Assembly: GCA_000169355.1 (NCBI GenBank)
Contig: AAXX01000002.1
Span: 434,001-498,000, forward strand
Length of the DNA: 64,000 bases
Direction of reading: 5' to 3'
Origin: Flavobacteria bacterium BAL38
GTDB taxonomy: Bacteria > Bacteroidota > Bacteroidia > Flavobacteriales > Flavobacteriaceae
Part shown: positions 19,601 to 27,542 of the stretch, one piece after another
Layout of the letters: each line of letters opens with the position of its first letter
How positions within the stretch are numbered: the stretch's first letter is position 1
Program-made: the position numbers and the translations under genes
Notes under the pieces: model-generated
What the model saw: only the letters and a program-made list of their open reading frames with translations
The model's database searches: none
What the model was told of the DNA's origin: nothing

Positions 19601-19922
19601 GAAACAATATGGTGATGTTACAGATGTACCAAGATTATCTTCTGGTGTAGCTTCAGATGTTAACTTTAATTCTGCATCTACTCGTTTCCTTACAAAAGCA
19701 GATTTCTTGTCTTTAAATAATGTTAGATTAGGGTATAATGTACCTGAAGCTTTCTTAAGTAAATTACACTTGTCTAAATTTAGTTTATTTGTTTCAGGTG
19801 ATAATTTATTAATGTTCAGTGCTAGAAACGGACTTAATCCATCAACTTTGATTAACTCGTCTAACTCTGGAATTTACATGCCAATGACTACTTTTAGTTT
19901 TGGTACTAAAATTGAATTTTAA
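16686..19922 (+). CDS. SusC/RagA family TonB-linked outer membrane transporter
   Basis: A 1078-residue outer-membrane receptor that imports a bound oligomer using TonB energy. The signal peptide ends near FSFAQ (residue 23). Residues 25-100 are a carboxypeptidase-regulatory-like domain (VTGVVSDELGPIAGANV, DFDGNYTI). A plug domain then carries the SusC signature NGNQAPLYVVDGAPY and VLKDAAATSIYGSRGANGVI. The rest is a 22-strand-type beta-barrel ending in Phe (FGTKIEF). No N-terminal STN domain is present, so it does not look like an anti-sigma-coupled transducer. It forms an operon with the SusD-like gene 11 nt downstream. The substrate is unknown because no glycoside hydrolase or peptidase is nearby. 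Confidence 0.96.
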   Translation: MRSKFKWIFTLLVAFTMQFSFAQEKTVTGVVSDELGPIAGANVVVEGTTRGTTTDFDGNYTIKAKQGEALVITYTGKKPAKIVIAAANSYNVLLKDDVVQGVDVIVVGYGKTSKEAFTGTATQLVKENLEAKTVSNISQALRGEVAGVNVITGSGAPGSDATIRIRGFGSVNGNQAPLYVVDGAPYSSDISAINPADIENITVLKDAAATSIYGSRGANGVILVTTKQGKAGKTLVSVDFKTSINSLMLPNYDVIDSPEEYIETSWSSLKTKGMLLGYLDPVSYANSNLYGDGTGETINSQYNIWNVDGSQLIDPATGKVANGVARRYNPAKWSDAAFGTGYRSEANVQFSGGNGDTRYSTSFGYLDDQGYAINSSYKRYTARINLEHKPKEWLRVGGNMAYTGARYTNSSDSEGSAGSSGNIFALSNTTPAIYDLYLRDTAGNLVADPIFGGSQYDYGSIYGRRAWNSTNGIADAYYDLSQTDATTLLGNFNFAVDLTKSLTFETRYSGQYQQFDGSSRSNPYYGGFAADYGALFKDVSSTVNQNFLQLLRYSKTFENHSLEVFAAHESTSNTFKDFNAAATGAILPNTLDLSQYTSAYGRASSYSQRWTIDSYFGQLNYNYNQKYFLTGSVRRDGSSRFINNKWGTFGSAGLGWIVSKEDFMSKFSFIDFLKLKASYGLIGDQGTSLQYGWQLSSINQTPNGDYSFTESSTLANPDLTWETSKIAQVGLESSWFNNSLDVNVDYYVKNTENLFFTQTLPPFIGYTTMQINDGQLRNSGIEFDVMGHILKAKTSDDLKLSVGFNGEILKNEITQMPTDVFTGEKKVLDGRLSEGHSLYDWYLREWAGVDPATGAGLWNLYYNDINDNGVFDNGDAPIGSMTIYMNDNPDAKVLKTTTTNYSQATQKYTGKSAIPKVRGSFRLNAAYKNFDLTAQFSYSIGGHIYDNGYAQLMDNSDLIGANNWHRDIHNAWKQYGDVTDVPRLSSGVASDVNFNSASTRFLTKADFLSLNNVRLGYNVPEAFLSKLHLSKFSLFVSGDNLLMFSARNGLNPSTLINSSNSGIYMPMTTFSFGTKIEF

Positions 19923-19933
19923 AAAATTGTAAT

Positions 19934-21430
19934 ATGAAAAGAAGATTTATTTATTTCTTAGTAGCTACTTCGCTTGTAACAGCGGGTTGTAGTTCTGATT
20001 TCCTAGATCCAGTAAGAAACACAAATGTTATTACTAGTGAGGATATTGCTAATAATGTGGATGTTAATCCAGCATTAGTAGAAGGAAGTCTTAATGGTAT
20101 TGGTAGTTTATTAATTGAGCCAGCTGGTATTACAGGTACAAGACACTATGACTTAGGTCAAAAAGGTGTGGATATTTGGTTAGATATTTTATCTGGAGAT
20201 ATGGCATTATCTGCTAACTCATACGGATGGTATCAAAATACAGCTAACTTAGTTGCTACTGTTGACTTTTCTCGTGAAGAGAATAGTATTATATGGCGTT
20301 TTTATTATAAAGTTATTAATTTATCTAACAATGTAATTAATTCTTTTGGTGGTAATGACGCAGAGCCTACAACTGCTCAAGCTCGTCAACTTTTAGGACA
20401 AGCTAAAGCATACCGTGCTTATGCATATTTTTATTTAGCTCAAATTTTTCAAAGAGCTTATGATCCTGCACAGCCAATTTTACCATACAATGATGGTGAA
20501 GTAACTGTTGCTGCTAAAGTTCCAGCTTCTCAAATTTATGACTTAATTGAGAGCGATTTATTACATGCTATTGATTTATTAGATGGTTTTGTTCCAGCTT
20601 CTAAACAACAAATTAACCAAAACATTGCTAAAGGTTTATTAGCTTATACTTACGCAGCAATGGGTAACTATCCTGATGCAAAAATTTTATCTGATGAGAT
20701 TGTTGATTCTGGAGCTTATTCTTTAACTACTACAGGTCAATTAGCTTTCCCAGGTGTTGGTTCAGGTTTTAGAGATGTTAACACTCCATCTTGGATGTGG
20801 GGTTACGATATTACTACAGAAATGGGTCATCAGTTATTAAACTGGTGGGGTCAAGTTGACTACTATACATATAGTTATCAATGGGCTGGTGATAGAAAAA
20901 CTATTGACACTGGATTGTTAGCTTTAATTCCTGCTAATGATATCAGAAGAACTCAATTTGGTACTTCTGGTACTACAATTAGAATGCCAATTAATAAATT
21001 TTTCGACGAAGGTAGAACAGCAGGTGGTCAACAAATCGTTACTACTGATTATATCTTCATGCGTGTTGATGAGTTTTATTTATTGAGTGCTGAAGCTGCT
21101 GCTAAATCAGGAGATGAGGCTGGTGCTAAAACTAGATTAAAACAGTTTATGGCTAATCGTTTATCTGGTGGTGCTGCTGATGCTGATGCTTATGTAGATC
21201 CATTATCTGGTGATGATCTTAAAACTGCTATTTATCGTCAAACTAGAATTGAATTTTGGGGAGAAGGTAAATCTTATTTAGCATTAAAACGTAATCAAGC
21301 TACTGTAACTAGAGGTACCAGCCACGTTTTCCGTGCTGGTCAATCTTTTGCTTATGATATTGATGAAATGTCATTCCAAATTCCTCAGGTTGAAATGGAT
21401 AATAATCCAAGTATCACTGGTCAAAATTAA
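19934..21430 (+). CDS. SusD/RagB family substrate-binding lipoprotein
   Basis: A 498-residue lipoprotein that forms the lid of the SusC transporter and binds substrate at the cell surface. The lipobox VTAGC gives Cys19, followed by SSDFLD, an acidic stretch compatible with surface export of Bacteroidota lipoproteins. The helical TPR-like core includes AKAYRAYAYFYLAQIFQRAY, and the C-terminal RIEFWGEGKSYLALKR segment is typical of the family. It is 11 nt downstream of SusC and 10 nt upstream of the third operon gene. Confidence 0.95.
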   Translation: MKRRFIYFLVATSLVTAGCSSDFLDPVRNTNVITSEDIANNVDVNPALVEGSLNGIGSLLIEPAGITGTRHYDLGQKGVDIWLDILSGDMALSANSYGWYQNTANLVATVDFSREENSIIWRFYYKVINLSNNVINSFGGNDAEPTTAQARQLLGQAKAYRAYAYFYLAQIFQRAYDPAQPILPYNDGEVTVAAKVPASQIYDLIESDLLHAIDLLDGFVPASKQQINQNIAKGLLAYTYAAMGNYPDAKILSDEIVDSGAYSLTTTGQLAFPGVGSGFRDVNTPSWMWGYDITTEMGHQLLNWWGQVDYYTYSYQWAGDRKTIDTGLLALIPANDIRRTQFGTSGTTIRMPINKFFDEGRTAGGQQIVTTDYIFMRVDEFYLLSAEAAAKSGDEAGAKTRLKQFMANRLSGGAADADAYVDPLSGDDLKTAIYRQTRIEFWGEGKSYLALKRNQATVTRGTSHVFRAGQSFAYDIDEMSFQIPQVEMDNNPSITGQN

Positions 21431-21440
21431 TCATTAAATC

Positions 21441-22277
21441 ATGAAAATTATGATGTTAAAAAAATCAATAGCTTTCTTTACTGCTCTTACATTGACTTTT
21501 ACAATGTTAAGCTGTGAAGAAGATAATTCAGGTAATAGCCAAGCGGTTAATTATGTTGGATTAGAAAATTATCAAACAGTTGAACTTTCAGATGCAGAAA
21601 CTGTTGTGGTTGAAGGTCGTATCTTAGCTTCAGAAGCTTCTGGAAGTGATAGAACTTTTAATTTAGTAGTTGATCCTTCAACTACTCATGGTGCTGCTAA
21701 TTTTTCAGTTCCTGCTTCTGTAACTATTCCTGCTGGTTCTAAAGAAGGAATCTACGAAGTTACAGTAGTTGGTAATGGTTTAGTAGACGGTAATAAAATT
21801 GTAGTTAGTTTAGAAGCTGATGAAGCTACTAATCAATCTACTTTCTATGGAACATATTCAAATGGTGTTTTAACAGGTGTAGGTAGTGCTAAATCTACTT
21901 TCAACCTTTTCAGACCATGTGCTTCTGTTCGTGCAAGATTGTCAATTAAATTTGATAACTATCCTGAAGAAACTGCATGGGAATTATATGATGCAGATTT
22001 CAATGTAATTGATTCTGGAGGTTTAGATCCAACAGGTTCATTTATTACAGGTTATGCTGCTCTAGGTTTTGCAGATAGAAGTACTTTTTCAGTTGTTAAA
22101 TGTTTAGCGCCTGGTACTTATACTTTTGTAATTTATGATGATTGGGGAGATGGTATGTATACTAGCTCAACTGTTTCTGGATCTTATTCTATGAATAACT
22201 TAAACAACGGAGCTTCTTTATTTTCTGGAGGAGGTGACTTTGGTTCTTTTGCAGAACATGAATTCGTAATTGAATAA
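21441..22277 (+). CDS. Lipoprotein of the SusCD operon, with a DNYPEE/YDDWGDGM domain
   Basis: A 278-residue lipoprotein. The signal ends with LSC (Cys25), followed by acidic EED. Residues about 35-135 resemble a Calx-beta or DUF1735-like beta-sandwich. Residues about 155-278 form a second beta domain with FDNYPEETAWELYD and VIYDDWGDGMY, a motif I know from C-terminal regions of secreted proteins of environmental Bacteroidota. It is third in the operon, where such proteins usually help bind substrate on the surface; here that is inferred from position. The closing terminator follows immediately. The true start could be Met4 or Met5. Confidence 0.75.
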   Translation: MKIMMLKKSIAFFTALTLTFTMLSCEEDNSGNSQAVNYVGLENYQTVELSDAETVVVEGRILASEASGSDRTFNLVVDPSTTHGAANFSVPASVTIPAGSKEGIYEVTVVGNGLVDGNKIVVSLEADEATNQSTFYGTYSNGVLTGVGSAKSTFNLFRPCASVRARLSIKFDNYPEETAWELYDADFNVIDSGGLDPTGSFITGYAALGFADRSTFSVVKCLAPGTYTFVIYDDWGDGMYTSSTVSGSYSMNNLNNGASLFSGGGDFGSFAEHEFVIE

Positions 22278-22295
22278 TTTACTTATTTATATATT

Positions 22296-22330
22296 AAAAA
22301 CCGAAACGTAACTGTTTCGGTTTTTTTTTG
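22296..22330 (+). terminator. Terminator of the SusCD operon
   Basis: A 12-bp perfect stem (22296-22307 with 22314-22325) followed by nine Ts, 18 nt after the last stop codon of the operon. Confidence 0.92.
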
Positions 22331-22380
22331 CTTTTTTATATAGATTTTACCTATTGCTTCTATATTCATAAAAATCTCCT

Positions 22381-22388
22381 TACATTTG
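22381..22388 (+). promoter_or_regulatory. -7 box of the Porin_10-type gene
   Basis: TACATTTG, a full consensus match, 17 nt upstream of the ATG at 22406. The nearest TTG is too far upstream (24 nt), so the -33 element is weak or absent. Confidence 0.6.
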
Positions 22389-22405
22389 CCATTATATAAA
22401 TTGTA

Positions 22406-24355
22406 ATGAGATTTTTAATAGTTTTACTTTTTCTTACTTTATCAGGAATTTCTAATGCTCAAATTAGAAATGTAAATGGTGGTTTTGGTGGATTGCCAAA
22501 TAAAAACTCAGATCCAAATGATACATTAGCGAATATTAATAAAGGAAAAAATAAAGAATTATTAGCAAAAGCTCCTCACGATTTATATAAAATCTATACA
22601 CTGCATAAAGACACCACTTATGTAGATACTTCTCTTACCATTCAAAGTGAATATAAATATAATTTACTCCGAAAAGATATTTTCGGTTTAATGCCTTTTG
22701 CAAATGAAGGACATACATATAATACGCTAAACTTCGGTTTAAATACAAAAAATGCTTCCCCAAATTTTGGTTTTTTAGCAAAACATTTTAATTACATAGA
22801 AGCAAACGATGTTAAGTATTATTCTGTTCCTACTCCATTAACCGATTTATATTTTAAAACAGTTATGGAACAAGGGCAATCTTTATATGCTTTTTTAACT
22901 GTTAATACCAAACCAAATCTTAATTTTTCAATTGGGTATAGGGGATTGCGCTCTTTAGGTAAATATGTAAATAACTTAACTAGTTCAGGTAACTTTAGAT
23001 TTACCTCTAGTTATTTTACCGAAGATAAACGATACTTTTTAAATGCTCATTTTACAGGTCAAGATATTTCTAACCAAGAAAATGGTGGGATTGTGAATTC
23101 AAGTGAGTTTGAATTAAGTGAAGATCCTTTTGGTGAAAGAGAACGAATACAAGTTTATTTTACAAATGCAACTTCTCTTTTAAAAGGGAATCGTTTTTTT
23201 GTAGATCATTCTTTCAGAGTAAATAAAAACAATCCTAATAATTTAGTTTTTACGCATCAATTTAATCAAGAATACAAGTTTTTTCAATTTACTCAACCTT
23301 CAGTTAATTCAAGGTTTGGTGATTCTTTTTCAACAAATATTAACAATAAAACACGTTATAATCATTTCTATAATAAATTTGGCGTAGCCTATACCACTAA
23401 ATCTTATGGTGATTTAGAATTTTTTATAGACGATAATAATTACAATTATTATTATAATAGTGTTGTTTATAATTCTGGTGGTGATATTGTTGTTCCTAAT
23501 TCTATTTCAGATAGAATCAATATGATTGGCGGAAATTATTCTTACTTAATTAATAAAGTCAATGTGAGGTTACACGTGTCTCAATCCATTACAGATCAAT
23601 CTATCTCTAATATTGAGGCTAATGCAAATTATAAAATTAATGATGATTATTCGTTTCAATTCAAATACCAAAAATTAAATAGTTTACCTAATTTGAATTT
23701 TAATTTATACCAGAGTGACTATATAAATTACAATTGGTACAATAATTTCAAAAATGAAAAATTAAATCAATTTGAATTTTCTGTTCAAACAAAATGGATA
23801 AACCTCTCAACTACTTACAAAGTATTAAATGATCATTTGTATTTTGATAATATTACAAACGATATAACAAATTTAGAAGTAAAACCAATGCAGTATGATA
23901 ATACGATTAATTATCTTGCTGTAACAGCTAGTAAAGAAATTAAGTTTTGGAAATTCGCTTTAGATAATACAATTTTATATCAAAAAGTGGATCAATCAAA
24001 TGAAATAGTTAATGTTCCACAAATTGTAACAAGAAATACGTTGTATTTTTCTGATTTTGTATTCAAAAAAGCAATGCTTTTACAAACAGGAGTTACTTTT
24101 CAATATTTCAATAAATATTATGCAAATGATTACAATCCTTTAATTGGTGAGTTTTATGTTCAAAACGAAACTAAAATAGGAGGCTTTCCTATGTTCGATT
24201 TCTTTATAAATGCCAGAGTAAAACAAGCTCGAATTTTCTTAAAAGCAGAACATTTTAACTCGGCTTGGACAGGTTATGATTTTTATTCTGCACCTAATTA
24301 TCCTTATCGCGACTTTATTGTTCGTTTTGGATTAGTATGGAATTTCTTTCAATAG
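22406..24355 (+). CDS. Putative porin (Porin_10-type outer membrane protein)
   Basis: A 649-residue outer-membrane protein. A signal peptide (residues 1-18, ending SNAQ) is followed by a short glycine-rich linker and the family-typical segments KDTTYVDTSLTIQSEYKYN and FGLMPFANEGHTYNTL. The remainder alternates polar and aromatic residues as in a beta-barrel and ends with FGLVWNFFQ, a C-terminal aromatic strand. The family is annotated as a putative porin in Bacteroidota; pore function and substrate are not shown by the sequence. It has its own promoter and is not part of the SusCD operon. Confidence 0.85.
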   Translation: MRFLIVLLFLTLSGISNAQIRNVNGGFGGLPNKNSDPNDTLANINKGKNKELLAKAPHDLYKIYTLHKDTTYVDTSLTIQSEYKYNLLRKDIFGLMPFANEGHTYNTLNFGLNTKNASPNFGFLAKHFNYIEANDVKYYSVPTPLTDLYFKTVMEQGQSLYAFLTVNTKPNLNFSIGYRGLRSLGKYVNNLTSSGNFRFTSSYFTEDKRYFLNAHFTGQDISNQENGGIVNSSEFELSEDPFGERERIQVYFTNATSLLKGNRFFVDHSFRVNKNNPNNLVFTHQFNQEYKFFQFTQPSVNSRFGDSFSTNINNKTRYNHFYNKFGVAYTTKSYGDLEFFIDDNNYNYYYNSVVYNSGGDIVVPNSISDRINMIGGNYSYLINKVNVRLHVSQSITDQSISNIEANANYKINDDYSFQFKYQKLNSLPNLNFNLYQSDYINYNWYNNFKNEKLNQFEFSVQTKWINLSTTYKVLNDHLYFDNITNDITNLEVKPMQYDNTINYLAVTASKEIKFWKFALDNTILYQKVDQSNEIVNVPQIVTRNTLYFSDFVFKKAMLLQTGVTFQYFNKYYANDYNPLIGEFYVQNETKIGGFPMFDFFINARVKQARIFLKAEHFNSAWTGYDFYSAPNYPYRDFIVRFGLVWNFFQ

Positions 24356-24363
24356 AAACGAAT

Positions 24364-24550
24364 CAACAGTGAATTGTTGGTTTCCTTTTTCCTGCTTTTA
24401 CGAGTAGTTGTTCGCAAGCTCTCAAGCTACTTCGTGCAATCAGGGTTAGTTGGGTTTTCATTTTCATTTTTGTATTCGTAATATTCACACTATCTTTGCA
24501 ATCAATTTTGAAAACATACATTTTCTAAATTTTAAATTCTAAATTTTAAA
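24364..24550 (+). other. Hairpins and AAATT-type repeats between the porin and CBS-like genes
   Basis: A weak hairpin (CAACA 24364-24368 with TGTTG 24375-24379, then T-rich DNA) may end the porin transcript. A second imperfect hairpin, ACGAGTAG with CTACTTCGT, spans 24400-24435. From 24521 to 24550 the leader of the next gene consists of TTCTAAATTTTAAA words repeated twice. No gene is visible here. Confidence 0.45.
24470..24498 (+). promoter_or_regulatory. Consensus promoter of the cystathionine-beta-synthase-like gene
   Basis: TTG at 24470-24472, an 18-nt spacer, and TATCTTTG at 24491-24498. Both boxes and spacing fit the Bacteroidota consensus. The predicted leader to the ATG at 24551 is about 48 nt. 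Confidence 0.75.
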
Positions 24551-25912
24551 ATGAAATACGCAAAAAATATACTAGAAACTATTGGAAATACACCTTTAGT
24601 AAAGTTAAACAAAGTAACAGCAGAAGTAGATGCTTTAGTGCTAGCAAAAGTTGAAACTTTTAATCCAGGAAATTCTGTAAAAGACAGAATGGCTGTAAAA
24701 ATGATTGAAGATGCAGAAGCAGATGGTCGTTTAAAGCCAGGTGGAACAATTATTGAAGGAACTTCAGGAAACACCGGAATGGGTTTGGCTTTAGCAGCAA
24801 TTGTTAAAGGATATAAATGTATTTTTGTAATTTCAGACAAGCAATCAAAAGAAAAATCTGATATTCTTCGTGCCGTTGGAGCAAAAGTAATTGTTTGTCC
24901 AACAGATGTAGAACCAACCGATCCTCGCTCGTATTATTCGGTATCAAAAAAATTAGGAGATGAAATCCCAAATTCTTGGTATGTAAATCAATACGATAAT
25001 CCAAGTAATGCCATTGCACATTACGAGCAAACCGGACCCGAAATTTGGGAACAAACAGAAGGTAAAATTACGCACTTTGTTGTAGGTGTTGGTACAGGCG
25101 GAACAATTTCAGGAACTGCCAAATATTTAAAAGAAAAAAATCCAAACATTAAAATTTGGGGAATTGATACGTATGGTTCGGTTTTTAAAAAATACCACGA
25201 AACTGGAATTTTTGATGAGAATGAAATCTATTCGTATATCACAGAAGGAATTGGTGAAGACATTTTACCAAAGAATGTTGATTTTACATTAATCGACGGT
25301 TTTACAAAAGTAACCGATAAAGATGCAGCTGTTTATACAAGAAAAATAGCGTTAGAAGAAGGAATTTTTGTTGGAAACTCTGCTGGAGCCGCTGTAAAGG
25401 GTTTATTGCAGTTAAAAAAACACTTTGGTCCAAAAGATGTAGTTGTGGTCTTATTTCACGATTCTGGAAGCCGTTATGTTGGTAAAATGTTTAATGATGA
25501 TTGGATGCGCGAAAGAGGTTTCTTAGAGGAAGAAATTACTAAAGCCGAAGATTTAATTAAAGAACACATCGAAAAACCTTTGGTTGTTGTTAGAACAGAA
25601 GAATTAGTTTCGCATGCAATTGAACGTATGAGAAAATATAAAATTTCACAAATTCCAGTGATTGATGTAAATGGATTTGTAGGTTCTGTTGATGAATCAG
25701 ATTTATTTCAAAGTTTTATCACCGATAAAAATACCGCAGAGCGTCCTATTCGTGAAGTAATGGGAAAACCATTTCCAATCGTAAAAATTGGAACACTTGT
25801 AGAAGATGTTTCTAAATTAATCACTAAAGATAACCAAGCCGTTTTAATTGATTTAGGAAATGGTAAACATCATATAATTACTAAATATGACATTATTGGT
25901 TCTATAAAATAA
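24551..25912 (+). CDS. PLP-dependent cysteine/cystathionine beta-synthase with CBS pair
   Basis: A 453-residue fold-type II PLP enzyme. K44 in FNPGNSVKDRMAVK is the expected PLP lysine, EGTSGNTGMGLA binds the substrate carboxylate, and GVGTGGTISGTAKYL binds the phosphate. Residues about 335-453 are a tandem CBS-domain pair (VSHAIERMRKYKISQIPVID and VSKLITKDNQAVLID), which in eukaryotic cystathionine beta-synthase regulates activity. It is thus closer to CBS than to the shorter CysK/CysM enzymes. Whether it makes cysteine or cystathionine cannot be decided here. It has its own promoter and terminator. Confidence 0.88.
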   Translation: MKYAKNILETIGNTPLVKLNKVTAEVDALVLAKVETFNPGNSVKDRMAVKMIEDAEADGRLKPGGTIIEGTSGNTGMGLALAAIVKGYKCIFVISDKQSKEKSDILRAVGAKVIVCPTDVEPTDPRSYYSVSKKLGDEIPNSWYVNQYDNPSNAIAHYEQTGPEIWEQTEGKITHFVVGVGTGGTISGTAKYLKEKNPNIKIWGIDTYGSVFKKYHETGIFDENEIYSYITEGIGEDILPKNVDFTLIDGFTKVTDKDAAVYTRKIALEEGIFVGNSAGAAVKGLLQLKKHFGPKDVVVVLFHDSGSRYVGKMFNDDWMRERGFLEEEITKAEDLIKEHIEKPLVVVRTEELVSHAIERMRKYKISQIPVIDVNGFVGSVDESDLFQSFITDKNTAERPIREVMGKPFPIVKIGTLVEDVSKLITKDNQAVLIDLGNGKHHIITKYDIIGSIK

Positions 25913-25933
25913 ACTAAGTTTTCTTTTTAAAAA

Positions 25934-25966
25934 AAACCTGTAAAATTAATTTTTACAGGTTTTTTT
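25934..25966 (+). terminator. Terminator of the CBS-like gene
   Basis: A 12-bp perfect stem (25934-25945 with 25951-25962) and a T-tract that runs directly into the -7 box of the following gene. Confidence 0.9.
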
Positions 25967-25967
25967 A

Positions 25968-25975
25968 TATCTTTG
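25968..25975 (+). promoter_or_regulatory. -7 box of the DUF2851 gene
   Basis: TATCTTTG immediately after the terminator T-tract, 26 nt upstream of the ATG at 26002. The position expected for a -33 element lies inside the terminator hairpin. Confidence 0.6.
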
Positions 25976-26001
25976 TTTTTCAATTATATACGCCATACAG
26001 A

Positions 26002-27270
26002 ATGAAAGAAGATTTTTTGCACCACGTGTGGCAGCATAAGAAATTTGCTGTTACTCAACTTAAAACTACAACAGGAGAATCTATTCAGATTCTTAATTCA
26101 GGTCAATATTTACAACTTGCCGGCCCCGATTTTTTTAATGCCCAACTCATTATTGGAAACCAAAAATGGGCTGGAAATGTAGAAATTCATCTCAAATCAT
26201 CGGATTGGTATGTGCACAATCACGAAAAAGACAGTAATTACGATTCGGTTATTTTACATGTGGTTTGGGAGTATGATACGCCAATTTTTAGAAATGATAA
26301 TTCAGAAATTCCTACGCTTGAGCTAAAAGAATTTGTTACGCTATCTGATTTACACAAATACCAGTCACTACTTGCCCAAAAATCATGGATATATTGTGAA
26401 AATGAAATTTGCACTATTGATGATTTTATTTTTAAGAATTGGCAAGAACGCTTATATTTTGAACGACTAGAAAGAAAAGCAACAGAAATTTCGCTGCTTT
26501 TAGAAGAGTTAAACAACGATTGGGAAGCTGTTTTGTTTTGTTTGTTGGCTAAAAATTTTGGTTTAAACACTAATGGTTTGTTGTTTTTTAATATGGCTAA
26601 ATCTATTCCTTTTTCAATAATCAGAAAAGAATCTTTTTCAATTGAAAATTTGGAAGCCTTGTTTTTTGGGCAAGCTAATATGTTAGATTTTGAATTTCAA
26701 GATACATATGTAAATAAACTACAACAAGATTATAAATACATATTACATAAACACGGTATTTCAAAAAAAGTATATGACAAAGTAGCATTTTTCAAACACC
26801 GTCCAGATAATTTTCCAACAATCCGACTAGCACAACTAGCAATATTATATCATACACATCAAAATCTTTTTTCTAAAATAATGAATGTTAATTCTATTGA
26901 AGAAATTTATAATTTATTCAATGTTGAAGTCAGTATTTATTGGGAATCACATTATAATTTCGATAAAATAAGTATTCAAAAGAAAAAGAAAATGTCTCGT
27001 TCCTTTATAGATTTAATTCTCATTAACACTATAATTCCTGTTAGATTTGCTTATGAACAAAGTTTACAAAAAGAAATTTCAGACGAGATTGTTGATTTAA
27101 TGAAATCGATTCATTCAGAAAAAAATAGTATAATAGATAAGTTTGCAACAATTGGAGTTTATTCTAAAAATGCTTTTGATTCACAATCTTTATTGCAATT
27201 AAAAAAGGAATATTGTGATGTTAAAAAATGTTTGGAATGTGCTGTGGGTTTGTATCTATTAAAAAAATAA
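26002..27270 (+). CDS. DUF2851 family protein
   Basis: A 422-residue protein of a conserved Bacteroidota family of unknown function. The N-terminal half has the strongly conserved family pattern: SGQYLQLAGPDFFNAQLIIG, WAGNVEIHLKSSDWYVH and DSVILHVVWEYD. The spacing of D, E, H and K residues there is suggestive of a nuclease-like fold, but I cannot show that. The C-terminal half is helical and ends with two cysteine pairs (YCDVKKCLECA). No signal peptide or membrane segment, so probably cytoplasmic. It is followed 2 nt later by the promoter of a PspC gene. Confidence 0.9.
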   Translation: MKEDFLHHVWQHKKFAVTQLKTTTGESIQILNSGQYLQLAGPDFFNAQLIIGNQKWAGNVEIHLKSSDWYVHNHEKDSNYDSVILHVVWEYDTPIFRNDNSEIPTLELKEFVTLSDLHKYQSLLAQKSWIYCENEICTIDDFIFKNWQERLYFERLERKATEISLLLEELNNDWEAVLFCLLAKNFGLNTNGLLFFNMAKSIPFSIIRKESFSIENLEALFFGQANMLDFEFQDTYVNKLQQDYKYILHKHGISKKVYDKVAFFKHRPDNFPTIRLAQLAILYHTHQNLFSKIMNVNSIEEIYNLFNVEVSIYWESHYNFDKISIQKKKKMSRSFIDLILINTIIPVRFAYEQSLQKEISDEIVDLMKSIHSEKNSIIDKFATIGVYSKNAFDSQSLLQLKKEYCDVKKCLECAVGLYLLKK

Positions 27271-27271
27271 G

Positions 27272-27279
27272 TATATTTG
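27272..27279 (+). promoter_or_regulatory. -7 box of the PspC-domain gene
   Basis: TATATTTG directly after the DUF2851 stop codon. It contains an in-frame TTG (27277) that should not be taken as a start; the ATG at 27298 lies 18 nt downstream. Confidence 0.6.
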
Positions 27280-27297
27280 AAACTTATAAAATCAAAA

Positions 27298-27519
27298 ATG
27301 GTACAAGGTGTATTTCATTACTTTGAAAAAAACGGTTTTTTTGTTGCTTCAAGACTAGCAGATAAGTTAGGAATGCGTGCAACTAATGTAAGATTGTTTT
27401 TTGTGTACATTACTTTTGTAACTGTAGGCTTAGGTTTTGGATTGTATTTAACATTAGCATTTCTTTTAAAGCTTAAAGATATGATACGAACAAAAAGAAG
27501 TTCAGTTTTTGATTTATAA
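27298..27519 (+). CDS. PspC-domain membrane protein
   Basis: A 73-residue protein. FEKNGFFVASRLADKLGMRATNVRLFFVY followed by one hydrophobic segment (about residues 34-58) is the PspC pattern. PspC proteins sense envelope stress in enterobacteria, but short stand-alone PspC proteins in Bacteroidota have no assigned role. It ends in a basic tail on the presumed cytoplasmic side. It is followed 23 nt later by the alanine/glycine symporter gene and could share its transcript. Confidence 0.85.
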   Translation: MVQGVFHYFEKNGFFVASRLADKLGMRATNVRLFFVYITFVTVGLGFGLYLTLAFLLKLKDMIRTKRSSVFDL

Positions 27520-27542
27520 CATAACTAACCAAAATACTAAAA

